The translations under genes were made by a program, and so were the position numbers. The notes beneath the pieces were generated by a model. It was not told the origin of the DNA. It did no database searches and worked only from the letters and a program-made list of their open reading frames with translations. Source: Circinella minor (Eukaryota > Mucoromycota > Mucoromycetes > Mucorales > Lichtheimiaceae). From it: a stretch of 64,000 bases of DNA. Of the stretch, positions 23,384-35,475 are shown one piece after another. The stretch's first letter is position 1. The number at the start of each line of letters is the position of its first letter. The DNA lies in NCBI GenBank assembly GCA_016758965.1, contig JAEPRB010000003.1, positions 248,001 through 312,000 on the forward strand, read 5' to 3'.

Positions 23384-25686
23384 TTAGTTTCGGTTGGTTT
23401 GATAATCATAATCTTGAACAGGATAAACTTCTTCTTTGGAAGTATCAGCGTTAGCATGTACTTCAGCAAAGCGACCAATAGGATCACGATGTAATTTGGA
23501 ATGACGAATACCATATGAAAAGTAAATAACCCATCCAAGACCCATCCAAACAAACAAACGCCAAATAGTAGTGACTTCAGCAACAGCAATTAAAAGAACA
23601 CAAATGACTTGACCAATGACTGGGAAAACAATGAAAAGATATTTTCCTCCTGGAATCTTGAACCAACGTTCTACGTCAGGTCGAGTGAAACGCAATACAA
23701 TAACACCACAGTGAACAATGAAGAAAGCCAACAAAGTACCAACTGAAGTCATGTTACCAAGCAAATCAACGGGTAATACAGCAGATAAGAGAGCTGTAAT
23801 AATACCAACAGTAATGGTGGCAACATAAGGAGTCTTGAATTTTGGATGAACTTTGGTAAATATTTGAGGAAGTAAACCATCCTTGGCCATGGCATAGAAG
23901 ACACGAGTTTGACCTAACATTTGGACCAAAATGACAGCAGTCAAACCTGCCAAAGCACCAAAGATGATAATGACCTTGATCCACATCCAGCTTTTACCAG
24001 TACGGGCTTCAACAGATTCAATGGCAGTAATAACGGGAGTTGCTGTATTAAGTTCAGTATAATAAGCAAGACCTGTCATGACACTACAGAATGCAACGTA
24101 AAGAATGGTAGTAATGACAAGCGAACCAATAATACCAATGGGCAAATCCCGCTTAGGATTCTTGGATTCCATGGCAGCGGTAGTTACAGAATCGAAACCA
24201 ATGTAACTAATTATTATTATTATATAATTAATAAGTATTACTCTTTTTTTTTTTTAGAATTATTTGTTTATGATGGTATATTAAAAAAACTTACGAGAAG
24301 AAAACAGTTGATGCTGCCGCAAAGATACCCGGCGCGCCAAAGAAATGCCAATCACCACTAGTGTTTGGTGGTACATAGGGATCATAGTTTGCACGATCAA
24401 CGAATCCACACATAGCAAAGATAAACAAAAGGACAACAAAAAGCTTGAAAACAACAATAGCAGAATTTACCCAGGCTGATTGACGAATACTATAATTTTA
24501 TAAATACGCGATGATCATAGTTAGTTATTCAGTGTTTCTCGAAAAATAAAAAAAAACAATTACTTATTACATACCCAACGCAAAGAAGTACAGTGACAAG
24601 TAAAACAACGACAAAACCAGGAACATTAAAGCCATGACCTTCTTCATAGTAGATTCGAGCAGGATTTTCATCCCAAGTAACAGTAGGTTCTGTCCAACTA
24701 TCAGCAAAATTGATATTAAACAATCCAAAGAATTTTTTAAAGTAACCGGACCAGCCGACACCCACTATAATGTTTCGTTATGAACAAAAAAAAATAAGAA
24801 TTAGTAAAAAATAAATAAAAACCTTGTTGTACTTATTAGGTTGATAAGATAGTGAGAAAAAAAAAGTACAAGAGTGGGTTAATTATTTACCAGTGGCAGC
24901 TCCCACCATGTATTCTAAAATCAAATCCCAACCAAGGATCCAAGCAACAAACTGATAGTAATAAAAAAAATAGGATGAAGGATTTAGTATTTATAATATT
25001 ATAAAGAACAACAAACATCATTTAATTTACCTCGCCCATAGTGGCATATGCATAAGTATAAGCTGAACCAGATACTGGAATCATAGAAGCCAATTCAGAG
25101 TAACTCAATGAAGCGAATGCTATTTATGATAAAAAAACCATCAATAATTTTGTTCTTGATTTATCATAATATAAGTAATATAAATAAAAATTTTACCTGC
25201 AGCACAACCAGCAATAAGGAAAGAAATTGTCACTGCAGGACCAGCATTTTGAGCTGCTGCTTGACCTGAAAGGACAAAGATACCTAAATAGAATAGAACA
25301 AAAACAAAATAGATGAACAAATTTTTAATAATCCTGTTTTTTTTTGTTTCTTTGATAATGAAAAGAATACAACAACAAACAACAAAATTGATTTTTTTTT
25401 TTGTTTTACCAGTTCCAATAATAGCACCAATACCAATAAAAGTAAGTTGCAGCGCATTCAAATATTGTCGTAACTCGCTATTAGCATATTCAGCAAGCAA
25501 GAGTTCAACAGGTTTCAAAGAACCGAGCCGTCTACCCCAATAATGAGTGCCAGTTTCATCTGGTCGACGTAAATAACTTGCTGGATCAACCTTGGCATAA
25601 CGTGATTGAATATCGTGAAGGAATCCTTGAGGTTTACCACCTTCTTCGACATGTTCGGTCTCGTAAGACTTACTGTTGTCAGCCAT
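23384..25686 (-). CDS. Cationic-amino-acid-transporter-like permease, copy 2 (APC superfamily)
   Basis: Paralogue of the gene at 18696-21130, 573 residues, seven exons: 25410-25686, 25197-25283, 25031-25119, 24891-24951, 24575-24764, 24295-24489, 23384-24206. Exons 2 to 6 are 87, 89, 61, 190 and 195 nt, identical to copy 1. Same motifs: GIGAIIGTGIFVL, GQAAAQNAGPAVTISF, GWDLILEYMVGAAT, GQTRVFYAMAKDGLLP, and a C-terminal VDLLGNMTSVGTLLAFF bundle. The two differ mainly at the N-terminal 25 residues and the cytosolic C-terminal tail, the regions that usually control trafficking. Same strand, head-to-tail, with about 2.25 kb between stop of copy 2 and start of copy 1. Both appear intact. Confidence 0.92.
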
Positions 25687-28600
25687 CTTCGAGATAAAAA
25701 AAAAAGAAAAGAAAAGAGGAGGAAGGGTCGATGTGTTAAGAAGAAGAAGAAGTAGTAAAAGGAAGAAAAGGAAAAATAAAAATAAATAAAAAAATAAAAA
25801 GATTCAAGTTTAGAAAAATAATAAAAAAGAAAAATGAGAAAGAAAGAGAGAAGCGTGAGATTATTTCCTTTATGATCTGATGTGCGTTATATCATTGAAT
25901 AGTTTTCCAAAGTAGTCATATTCTTTTCTATAATCCGCGCTTATCATTTTGTGTGAGAAATGAGTATAAGTTTCTGTCAGTTTATGTGTGATATTAGAAG
26001 TCGCACGCTCTCTTGTTTTGGATAAAAAAAAAATGGTTTTTATTTTAGTCTGTACACACAATATGTTATACAATTAACCTTTGTAATATACACGATTATA
26101 CCAAGAAAGAGATAAAAAAAAAAAAAGAATTGTCCAGTCCGCGCAAAATTACCTATTTCGAGCTATTTCGGGTAATCAGTCTATAGTATCTTCATGATAA
26201 GAGAAGTTTATTTTATAATAAATAAAATGATAAGCAAAAATTCATTGAAAAAAAAAAAAAAGAAAGTAGAATAATTATGTTGATAACAAGAATGATATTA
26301 TATATCATAATTATAGACAATTAACCCTTCTTCTTTTATTTTCATTCAGTTTCTATTTTGGTGGGTAACTTTGATTTGCTAAGCAATTGTTTCCACTAAA
26401 CTCAACATTAAGGAACAGCCACATGGTCTAACCACACATATAACTATATAATATACAAATTATTTTTTTAAACGCCACCCCTTCATTTTTACATGATTCA
26501 TGCATTTTTTATTTTTTATTTTCACTAGATGAGTACATAATTAATTCTTATTCTTTGAATTATATGGTGTCAAAATAGAAAAGATAATGGAACGGAAAAA
26601 CGTTAACTATTATTTATCTTTTGCCTCTTCCCCCCAACCAGAATATGGTTATCTTCCTCATATCTAATAATCATACATTGTTGTTATTTTTTTTTTTATG
26701 TCGTACTAGTATATTAAGGAGGATAAGAAAATAACTGCATATTTAGGAAATTTCACCTCTTTTCAGTAATCACGCGCTCAATTTCGGGACTGTGGTTCTA
26801 CTAAATGAGGAATATATTTTTGTTATAAGGATGCGGTTCACTGTTGTACAATATATAGCGGAGAAATGAACGCGGTTTGATATATAGACACACAAAACTA
26901 AATCTTAATACTGTAGTTGGTTTTCGGTGATAGGCGCCCTGTTTTGTCCTTATAATTATTATTTTTGTTGGATGATTGATAATTGTGCTGCATGTCATAT
27001 TTATCAATTGTAATTTAGAGCACTATTTTTTTTAATATACAAAATTCAAGATTAGCATCAAAATCAGTTCATAAATTGTTTGATACAAAGTACCTCTTGT
27101 TTTTGTCTTTGTTTTATATGCCTAATATACTTTTTAATTTTTCGAAGGTGAGAAGATTTTTTTTTTTTTGATTTGCGTAGTTAGGATAAAAGAAATAAAA
27201 TTACTTGTTGGACATTAAAGAAATGTTATAAATTTGGATTAGAATGTGATGACATACGTATTATTTAAAACATTATTGATGAGAAAAAACCTAAGTATAG
27301 TTATGTTTTTTAGATCAGTTGTGTCGCCTTTTTTTTTTTTACACAAACTTATGTTTTTAAATAAATTTCTCTCACGATATACATGTTATAATCCTGTTTG
27401 TGTCTGTTGTTGATGGTGATGATGAAGAAAGTATTATATATTTATAAAGACTGGTTGTCGTTTTAATTTATTATGGGCTTGAAATATTTGTAATAAGTAG
27501 GGATGAGATGAAGGCGGACTATGTACTCTAATTATTTGATGATCTCTTGTGTGTATGTGCGCATTACAATAAAATAGAATAGTTTGATCTCAAGGTTTGT
27601 TGATACTGTTGTTATATATAGATGTACATATAAAAAGACATATTTTATAGCCAAAGAAGACATATGTATCATTTTAGTGCTGTCATGATTTTTATCTTAT
27701 CAGCTTTTTTTCTTCTTTATCAGACATCAATAACAATGATGTAGGACAGGAGGTAAAGACATAATAATTAACCTTGTTCAAAAACGCACAAGATTTAGTA
27801 CATTTTTTTTGATAGGTAAAATTGTGTATATTTCAGGGTTGTCATAGTGTTTTTTTTTTATTTTGTTTTACTAAGCAGTGTAGTTACTACTAAAGGAAGG
27901 AATTCTTAATAAAAAAAAATGACTGCTGATGTCCCTATTATGATAGGTTGACATAATACATATGATAGATGATATGTATACTCAGCCTCGTTTAATGTGG
28001 CCGCTACTATTATAAACATAATCAGAACTCTTTTACTGTTGATATAATGTTGTTGTTGTTGTTGTTGTTTGTCCCACATGACATTGGTGAAATCTTATGA
28101 CAAAAAAAAAACCTCTTCTTTTGTTTACTGTGATCCGTTTGAAAATAAAGCGCTTGTACTACCTAATGCAAAGAGAATGATTTATTATAAGTATTGATGA
28201 GCAAACATAAATGATATGATTTTGTATAAATGTACCATTAGAGAATTATAGTTTTATAAATGCTTTGTGTGTGAAACAAAAAAAAAATCAAGGATAATAT
28301 GTTCTTTTTTTGTGATTCCGATTATTTATTTATACATCTTTATATGGTGTTATGTGCGAGCTTACCCGGTTTTCGTGACAAACCTTTTGGTATGTTTTTT
28401 TTTCTTTCTTTCTTATTATTCGAAAGAGAAAAGATTCAAGTGTACACTGATCTATCAGGTACCACAAAAAGTTTTTTTTTTTTTTTATTATTGAAGACAT
28501 TGTACTTACAGTTTGGTAGTACATGAAATCAATGATATATAATATAATGGAACATAGAAATGCTGCGATGTTTTTTTTTTCCTTTTCCTTTAGGTTGCTA

Positions 28601-31600
28601 ATTATAATTATGTTTATTATAACCAATAATGATGGTAATATTATATTATATACGTTGGTTATATAAATTATCTATTATTATTCTATCCATAAAACGTGTC
28701 TACAATTTTTTTTTTAGATTACCATGGAAACTTAATGTTTTAGTTATTAGGTGCTATAAAAAACAATGTTTTTGATTAAAACCAAGAAATGCGATCAATA
28801 ACCAAATTATTTTTTTTCTAGTCACATGAAGAATTATTATATCTATATACGTACATTATATCCATCTATCTTAAACAGCGAACAAACAAGTCAAATTTGT
28901 AAAATATTAGTAACAAGCGTATTCGTTTTTATTTTATTTTTTGTGAATGCTTTGAAAAAAAAAAGAACATCCAGTGTTTCCAAAACGTAACATTGTTTAA
29001 AAGAAGAATTAATCTCATGTATTACAAGATTGATATAGTTATGAATATATCATAAGTACTTTTGGAAGGTAGCATTTTTCTTTGGAGTTTTTCCACGACT
29101 CTCACAATCATATCTCTAAGCCATTAATAATACTATACATTATAGTGCAAAAAAAAAAAACATTTTTCTTTTCATAAAGAGATGGGCAAAGAAATAAACC
29201 TGTTGACAAGAAAGATATGTATCGGTCTATGGGTTATATGTTATCTATGTATTAAAATATTTTTCGTACTTGGATTCATTACCATCAGACACTTTTTGGT
29301 ATTTTCAAAATGTAATGTTAAAAGATGTGCGAGCATATAACACATGAAAGATGAATGAATTCCATATAAGGAAAATAATTTTAAAAGCGTGCATATATTC
29401 GATATACGTACTAATCAGGAAAGAGTCAGACCTTTTAAATTAAAAAAAAAAACCTAGTGCTTCTACAGCTGCGAAACAGCTTATATATATTTGTGCTGAA
29501 AAGAGCCGTGTAAAGTAGATACGTAGAATCAGGGTTTCAATCACATTCTTCATAGGAAGCATAAAATGTCAGTTATTGAGGATATTGATTATGACTCCTC
29601 TCTTCCAATTGTAGATATACGTAACTGAAAAGCTAATGAAGGAATTTTAGCTTGATAGTCTTGAAGTATCTCATAGTATAATGTATACGTAATTTTGTTA
29701 TGAGAACATGATGTAGTTATATATAGATTCGAAAAGACGGTCTTACACAACATTAGTACTAAATAATGGTGTATCGCTCTTTTTAAGTCACAATTTTTTT
29801 TTATTCAAGGAGACTTCTTGAGTGCTAGATTATTTTAATTAAAAAAAGCAGTGTATTATGTATCATCAAAATCCCACACGTAATAGAAAAAAAAATAGCT
29901 GATGACTATATAATTCGTAGTAATAGTTGCGTTGCTAGTGAAAATCTGACGCCACGTTAACCATTTAACATCCTTTTTTCTGTGATAGTGCATTGAAATT
30001 GATTTAAAAAAATATTATGGGTAGCATATAAGTGTAGATCTTGCAGGTTTCTGACATATTCATTTATATACAGTATTGAAAAAAATTGTACACTTTCAAA
30101 TGCGATATCCTGTTGACCATCAAATTGAAATTACGTACGTAGTGTAATTTCATCCGTTGTTACGTCTAATGCTTCGCTATGATTCGATAAACATGTCTGT
30201 ATGACATCGACATGTGTTTACTGAACAAAGTCATTTAAACTTTTTGAATTTTCTGGCCAAATATTATCCACTGTCCAAACGAAGTATTGTAGCCCGTTAT
30301 TGTTATAATCTTTGTCATTCTTTATATTTTATAAAGCGCTGTTGCTACTGATAAAGGCACACTTGTGCTTTTTCGCTCATACTATAATCAATATCTAAAC
30401 TCTTTCCATATTTTCGCTAGTAGGGTGATGATGATATTTCGTAATTTGGGCGAATTATCACTGGCATGTCGAGCGCTTAATAGTTTATTTATATGATTAC
30501 ATCAAAATACGTAAGGAGTAAACAAGACTTTAAAGGCAGCATATACAGGATAAATCTCTCGATGTGGAAAGGATGTTGGTATTGATAATTTAAAAATTAA
30601 AAAAAAGGTCAGGTGACATAAGTGCAGGGTAATGACCAGGAACATCCTTTGGTAGGGTCACTAGAAAAGAGTTTTTACGTAATCAGGTACGTACCAGTCA
30701 GTTCCTTTAAACAATGTTGAGCGAATCAAATATTTTGAAATTGATAGGTATCTTAAATTATCTCCAACGGGAAGAAAGCTGAATAGGAACTTTAAAAGTT
30801 CAAAGAACAGAATGTAAATACATCTATGCGGATGTTTGGTATACACGTCTAGAAAAGAGAGATTACTAGTTTTTAGTGTTTCGACAAAAGTCATGCAAAA
30901 TATTTGTAAGCATCAGTGAATTATTACTATTATTATCGGATTGATAAATTTTGATTCACTTGTTATACAGATTTTCTACTACTTCTACAAAAAAAATAAA
31001 GCATTGTCGTCTATATTCATCTTATTTATACGTACACTGTGCCAACTTTTTTTTTTTTTTAAAAAAAAAAGCAGTGCTGCGTATTTAATTACACATGCCA
31101 TTTTTTAACATTGGAAATGAATCAAACGTATTTTCAGATATTGAGATGAATCGTCGAAAAATAATTACTTGCGCAACGTTCTCATTTATGATAGGGACAG
31201 TACATATATACAAACCCCCTATAGAAACATTTTGGGGTTTACGTACGAGTAAAACTTTCAATTATAGTATCATTACACCTATTTTATGTTTCATCTTGAC
31301 AACTGAGAGCCTAAGGAAGAGTAATAACTCTTGGATAAGTGTTGTAAAGCATATTGAACAAATGTAACCCTATTAAATAATAAATGAATGAAGCTTGAGT
31401 TCATAGAAATGAATATAGTTGTATATTAAAAGCTATTTATACTTTCTTATGTTGTGTGGCACTCTTTTTCTAGCTAATAGATATATATTGTATATAAATT
31501 CTTTAAAACCCATTATTTTTATAAATTATATACATCCATTCTGATACGAATGATTTTTGCACTATAAATTATTTATCCTAATGTAATATTGCATGGTTTT

Positions 31601-31944
31601 CCCTCTAGTTCTTTAAATACCGACAAAGTATAAAAAGAAAAGGTAAACGCCGCAAAAAAAAAAAAATCTTTTTTTCTTTGTCCTTATCAAGGGGGAATGC
31701 TTGTTCAAATGAGGGACCTACCGATGGACAACTGCCAATACCCCAATATACAATATATTACGATTAGTATTTTTTTATTAAATGCTAATCAATTTTTTGG
31801 CAACTCTAGTAATAGAGTTCTCTTTTAATATTATAATAAGAAAATGATAAAAAAAAAAACTTTTTTTTTATGGTTTTTTTTTTCTTTTTCTTCTTTGGAT
31901 CTTTTTTTTTTTTTTTTTTTCAAAAAGGAAAAAAAAAAAGTATT
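25687..31944. other. 6.3-kb region with no recognisable gene
   Basis: I could not assemble a convincing exon set on either strand. The longest open frames (30661-30894 minus, 31095-31367 plus, both under 100 codons) have no known motif. The first few hundred bases are purine-rich leader/promoter of permease copy 2. Also seen: a (TTG)n run at 28048-28070, several poly-T tracts, and many TACGTA palindromes (e.g. 28851, 29404, 29617, 30133, 30675). No tRNA, rRNA or transposase relic was recognised. A long non-coding RNA or diverged gene cannot be excluded. Confidence 0.5.
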
Positions 31945-33192
31945 ATGCCAAAAAGACGAGATTTAAAAAATAAATTAAAAGTTTATTCTCATAATAATAG
32001 TAATAATAATAGTAATGATAATACTCATTACCAACAACAACAACAACAACAACAAACAGCTGGTCGATCAAGTTTAACAACTTCAAGCATTTCGGTGTCA
32101 GAACGTATAACCAAATTACGAGTAGAACAATTACGTGCTGAAAGAAATCGACAACAACGACAGCAGGAAGAAGAACAGGGTCAAGGTAAAGGAAAATCAT
32201 CAAGTAATAATAATAACAATGATTCATTTTATACAATGACTTCTTCCTCATCAACGTCGTCTTCGACATTGTCATTTTCACCACGGGTGGCAGGACCAGC
32301 ACCGCCTCCTTCATGGACAAGACAAGCTATTGTAAGAAAAGCGCCCGCAGCACAAAGATTAGAACCACCGATCAATTCTTTGTGTTCTCAATGTGCCCAA
32401 TTAGCTACTGATATTGTAGTACAAAATCCAAGACTTATTTCTACTTTATCTATTGCTACCAAACAGCATGTATTAAATCGATTGGGATTACGATTAACTG
32501 ATCGATTATTATCTTATTTTCGAACGGATGAACATTATAGTCAACTCAATCTTCATAGTGCTCCCATTTCTTTTACATGGTTTGTTCGATGTTTTTGGAA
32601 AATTGAACCCTTTTTATCATCTAAAAATAACAAGAATGATCAAGAAGATGATTGGGTAGCGGATGATTGGGAAGAAGAAGAGGAAGAAGAAAAAAAATAT
32701 GAAGAAGAAGAATATTATGTACGATATATGTATGATCCATCTTTGGATTGGGCTTTAGAACCTGTGATTCATTTATTTAATCAACCTGTGGATCAAGAAC
32801 ATTTATTGTTGACACCATTATCTGTGAAATTAATATCACTGGATTTGTCATTTATCCCATTACCTGGATATGCCGTTTCTTTGATTATAGCGACATTACC
32901 TCATTTATCAGATTTAGCTATGGCAGGATGTTTTACAAAAGATCCAGGATTAGTCATTATGGCTCGACAAATGAAACAATTAAAATCTTTGAATATTGGT
33001 TATCATGGGTGGTTGGATTTATCTACTATAGAACCCATTGATTGGAAACGAGATTTATTAAAATTACAATGGTTAAATGTATCTATGTGTGGACAGGATT
33101 TTAGATCAGGTGAAGTTATTGCTCAACATATTATGGAACATTGTTCACGTCGACAATTACATATTGACTTTTCTTCCTCTTCCACAGCTTAA
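31945..33192 (+). CDS. Leucine-rich-repeat-like protein with disordered N-terminus, function unknown
   Basis: Single-exon gene of 415 residues. The start was set at the ATG after a poly-A tract (aaaaaaaaagtattATG) rather than the upstream in-frame ATG, which would add a run of Phe from poly-T. Residues ~15-115 are Asn/Gln/Ser-rich with a basic helix (ERITKLRVEQLRAERNRQQ). From about residue 140 a structured part begins (INSLCSQCAQLATDIVV), with an acidic Glu-rich stretch near 255. The C-terminal third shows LRR-like spacing: VKLISLDLSFIPL, LPHLSDLAMAGC, MKQLKSLNIGYHGW, LLKLQWLNVSMCG. This resembles the LRR part of F-box/LRR proteins, but no clear F-box is visible. Function not assigned. Confidence 0.7.
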   Translation: MPKRRDLKNKLKVYSHNNSNNNSNDNTHYQQQQQQQQTAGRSSLTTSSISVSERITKLRVEQLRAERNRQQRQQEEEQGQGKGKSSSNNNNNDSFYTMTSSSSTSSSTLSFSPRVAGPAPPPSWTRQAIVRKAPAAQRLEPPINSLCSQCAQLATDIVVQNPRLISTLSIATKQHVLNRLGLRLTDRLLSYFRTDEHYSQLNLHSAPISFTWFVRCFWKIEPFLSSKNNKNDQEDDWVADDWEEEEEEEKKYEEEEYYVRYMYDPSLDWALEPVIHLFNQPVDQEHLLLTPLSVKLISLDLSFIPLPGYAVSLIIATLPHLSDLAMAGCFTKDPGLVIMARQMKQLKSLNIGYHGWLDLSTIEPIDWKRDLLKLQWLNVSMCGQDFRSGEVIAQHIMEHCSRRQLHIDFSSSSTA

Positions 33193-33501
33193 TAATACCC
33201 TTCCCCCCCCACCGCACTTCCGCACTCTGCAGAATTATTATTATCATTACGAGCCTTCTTCACCTTCGCATCTTCGTGGGTTGAGCCTCTCCGCTTCGCT
33301 TCGTGTCAACCCCTCCGGAGCTGCGGTTTGGCTGCTCGTTATCATTATAAGACAACACCTTTTTTAACTGCATAAAATTTGTTATATCCCGCCACGTTTT
33401 TTTTTTTTTGTATTTTTCCTTCTTTTCTTTTCTTTTTTTTTTTTTTACCATTATTATATTTTATATATCATTTGTATTATATTAAAGATAAAAAAAAAAT
33501 T
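33193..33501. other. Short spacer with a GC-rich stem-loop, upstream of BXI1
   Basis: The stretch 33207-33350 is far more GC-rich than its surroundings. At about 33280-33314 the arms GGGTTGA and TCAACCC can pair around a 21-nt loop, and ctccggag nearby is palindromic. Two long T runs follow just before the start of the next gene. Confidence 0.6.
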
Positions 33502-34535
33502 ATGTCTGGTTCACCACCACCTGGAAAACAAAATTATCAAGGTGGATCGTCGTCTTCATCGGATCCACAACAACAACTTATATCTCGACCTGTTCAACGT
33601 CATCTTGTTCATGTTTATTTAGTACTTGCTGCCATGTTGGGTATATCAGCCATTGGTGCAACAACACAATCACCATTTAATGGTTTAATTGAAACAGGTG
33701 TTACATTTGGTTCAGCTATGGGAGTAATGACATTACCTCGTGATAATATGTTTCGATGGCCATTACTAGGTGTAAGTTTATTATTACTTAATTGTGGGAA
33801 GATTTTTTTTTTTAAAAAAAAAAACTCTGGGGAGGGGGGGGGAAAGAGGTATGAATATTCTATTGTTAATAATAATAAAATTTTTAGACCTATTCATTAT
33901 TTAGTGGTATGTCTTTATCATTCTTGATACAACAATTTCTTTATATGGATCCATCAGGTACATTACTTCTTGGAGCACTTTCAGCAGCCATGTTTATTTT
34001 TTTGGGATTATCAGCATCAGCAACATTAGCCAATCGACGTAGTATGATTTATGTGGGAGGTATTGCTGGTTCATTGCTTGGATTATTAGCTTGGACTGGT
34101 ATTGCTAATCTTTTCTTTTTTGGTTCTCGTTCTTTATTCTCGGCTGAATTATATCTTGGATTAATTGCATTTAGTGGATTTGGTAAAGTATAATATATTA
34201 GGTTATATGTAAATGATGATGATATAAAAGTGACTGATAAAAAATAATAATACTTAATTATTTGTTATTCATGTTTAGTGATATATGATACACAAATGAT
34301 TATTGAACGAGCGAGTGCAGGAATTAGAGATATACCAGGTCATGCAATGGATTTATTTATGGATTTATTTTCATTATTTGTACGCATTGCTATTATTTTT
34401 CTTGAACGTGAAAATAATAATAATAATCGACGTGGAAGACGAAGAAGAAGAGATGATGATGATGACAATAATAATAATAATAATAATTTTAACCGAGGAT
34501 GGCGATCTTTTTCATCTAGACGTAGTCGATTTTAA
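33502..34535 (+). CDS. BXI1: BAX inhibitor 1-like membrane protein (TMBIM/Bxi1 family)
   Basis: Multi-pass ER/vacuole membrane protein of the BI-1 family, linked to calcium leak and stress-induced death control. Three exons (33502-33771, 33888-34182, 34279-34535) give 273 residues. Motifs: RPVQRHLVHVYLVLAAMLGI (first helix), a second helix region around FNGLIETGVTFGSAMGVM, DPSGTLLLGALSAAMFIFLG, RRSMIYVGGIAGSLLGLL, and the signature VIYDTQMIIERA followed by DLFMDLFSLFVRIAIIFLE. The C-terminal tail is very charged and low-complexity (Arg cluster, Asp run, Asn run, then RRSRF). BI-1 proteins use charged C-terminal tails in calcium/pH gating; the Asn/Asp expansion here is unusual. The gene ends 15 bp from a convergent gene. 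Confidence 0.9.
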
Positions 34536-34550
34536 AATAAAAAAAAAAGT

Positions 34551-35117
34551 TTATTTATTTCGTTTATTATTATTATTATTATTATGACGTTTAATAGGTT
34601 TATTATTATCATTCTTATTATTAAAAAATAATAAAGAAGAAGATAGTAACATGTCGGTAAATTTTCTTTGATTAGAAGAACGTAAATAAACAATTTGATT
34701 TAAATATTCTTGCCAACGAATCGATTGATTATTTTGAAGTAATATATGAAAAGATGAATAATGTTGTTTTTGTGGTGGTAATGATGATGATGATTTAATA
34801 TTATTATTATTAGAAATAGATAAAGAATGATGATATTCATTTTGAATATTAAAAACTTCTTGATCAATTTTTTGTTGTAATTGTTTTACTTGAGATTTTT
34901 TTTGTAATAATTGATTATACATCCAATGTCGATAATGAGAAATAGTATAATGTTCTTCTGCAGAAACCCAAATATCATGTTTTTCAATTAATTGTAATCG
35001 ATATTCTGTTTCATTACGTTCATTATATAATTCATTATATTCATTTTGTATTTCTTTTAATTGATATTCTAATTTTCGTATTCTTGCTTGTCGATATGTT
35101 ATTTCTTTTAATAACAT
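34551..35117 (-). CDS. Small coiled-coil protein, function unknown
   Basis: One open exon of 188 residues. The first ~110 residues are strongly helical with heptad-like spacing (ITYRQARIRKLEYQLKEIQN; QLLQKKSQVKQLQQKIDQEV), predicting a coiled coil. The rest is Asn/Ser-rich and basic at the end (KRHNNNNNNKRNK). The chosen Met follows a poly-A/T tract whose translation would only add Phe. I do not recognise a family. Regular codon structure and the intact reading frame support a real gene, but an upstream exon may be missing. Confidence 0.55.
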   Translation of the reverse strand: MLLKEITYRQARIRKLEYQLKEIQNEYNELYNERNETEYRLQLIEKHDIWVSAEEHYTISHYRHWMYNQLLQKKSQVKQLQQKIDQEVFNIQNEYHHSLSISNNNNIKSSSSLPPQKQHYSSFHILLQNNQSIRWQEYLNQIVYLRSSNQRKFTDMLLSSSLLFFNNKNDNNKPIKRHNNNNNNKRNK

Positions 35118-35475
35118 TTGTTTAGAAAAGTAAAAAAAAAAAAAAAAAAAAAAGAAGAAGAAGAAAAGAGTAAAAAGAAAAAAAAAAAAAAAAAAGAAAA
35201 GGGTATATATATATTTATAAATTAGAATAAAAACCAAATAACTTTTTGGCTTTTCTTTCCTTTTTTTTTTTTTTTTTTGCTTATTTAGTTGAAGATCATG
35301 GATATTATATATATAAACTAATTACAAGCCTGGTTTTTTTTTCCTTTCTTATATTTACAAGACCTTTAACCATGGCCAGCCATTGAGCCTATTGTAGTCA
35401 CTAAATATATAATAGTTAATATTTTTAAGTAAATATATATATATATATATATATATATAGAAAAGTTAATTCATT
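35118..35475. other. Spacer between the coiled-coil gene and the RCK kinase gene
   Basis: Poly-A (A21 near 35132) and (AT)n (35434-35458) tracts. On the minus strand a TTTAG acceptor near 35397-35401 is followed by an open 15-codon stretch (SDYNRLNGWPWLKVL then stop), which could be an alternative last exon of the kinase. Confidence 0.45.

Noticed and set aside
31870..31944. Upstream in-frame ATG adding a Phe-rich segment to the LRR-like protein
   Set aside because: The added part is only translated poly-T/poly-A; the Met at 31945 is more credible.
35118..35237. N-terminal extension of the coiled-coil protein with long Phe runs
   Set aside because: Arises from A-tracts on the plus strand; very unlikely to be translated.
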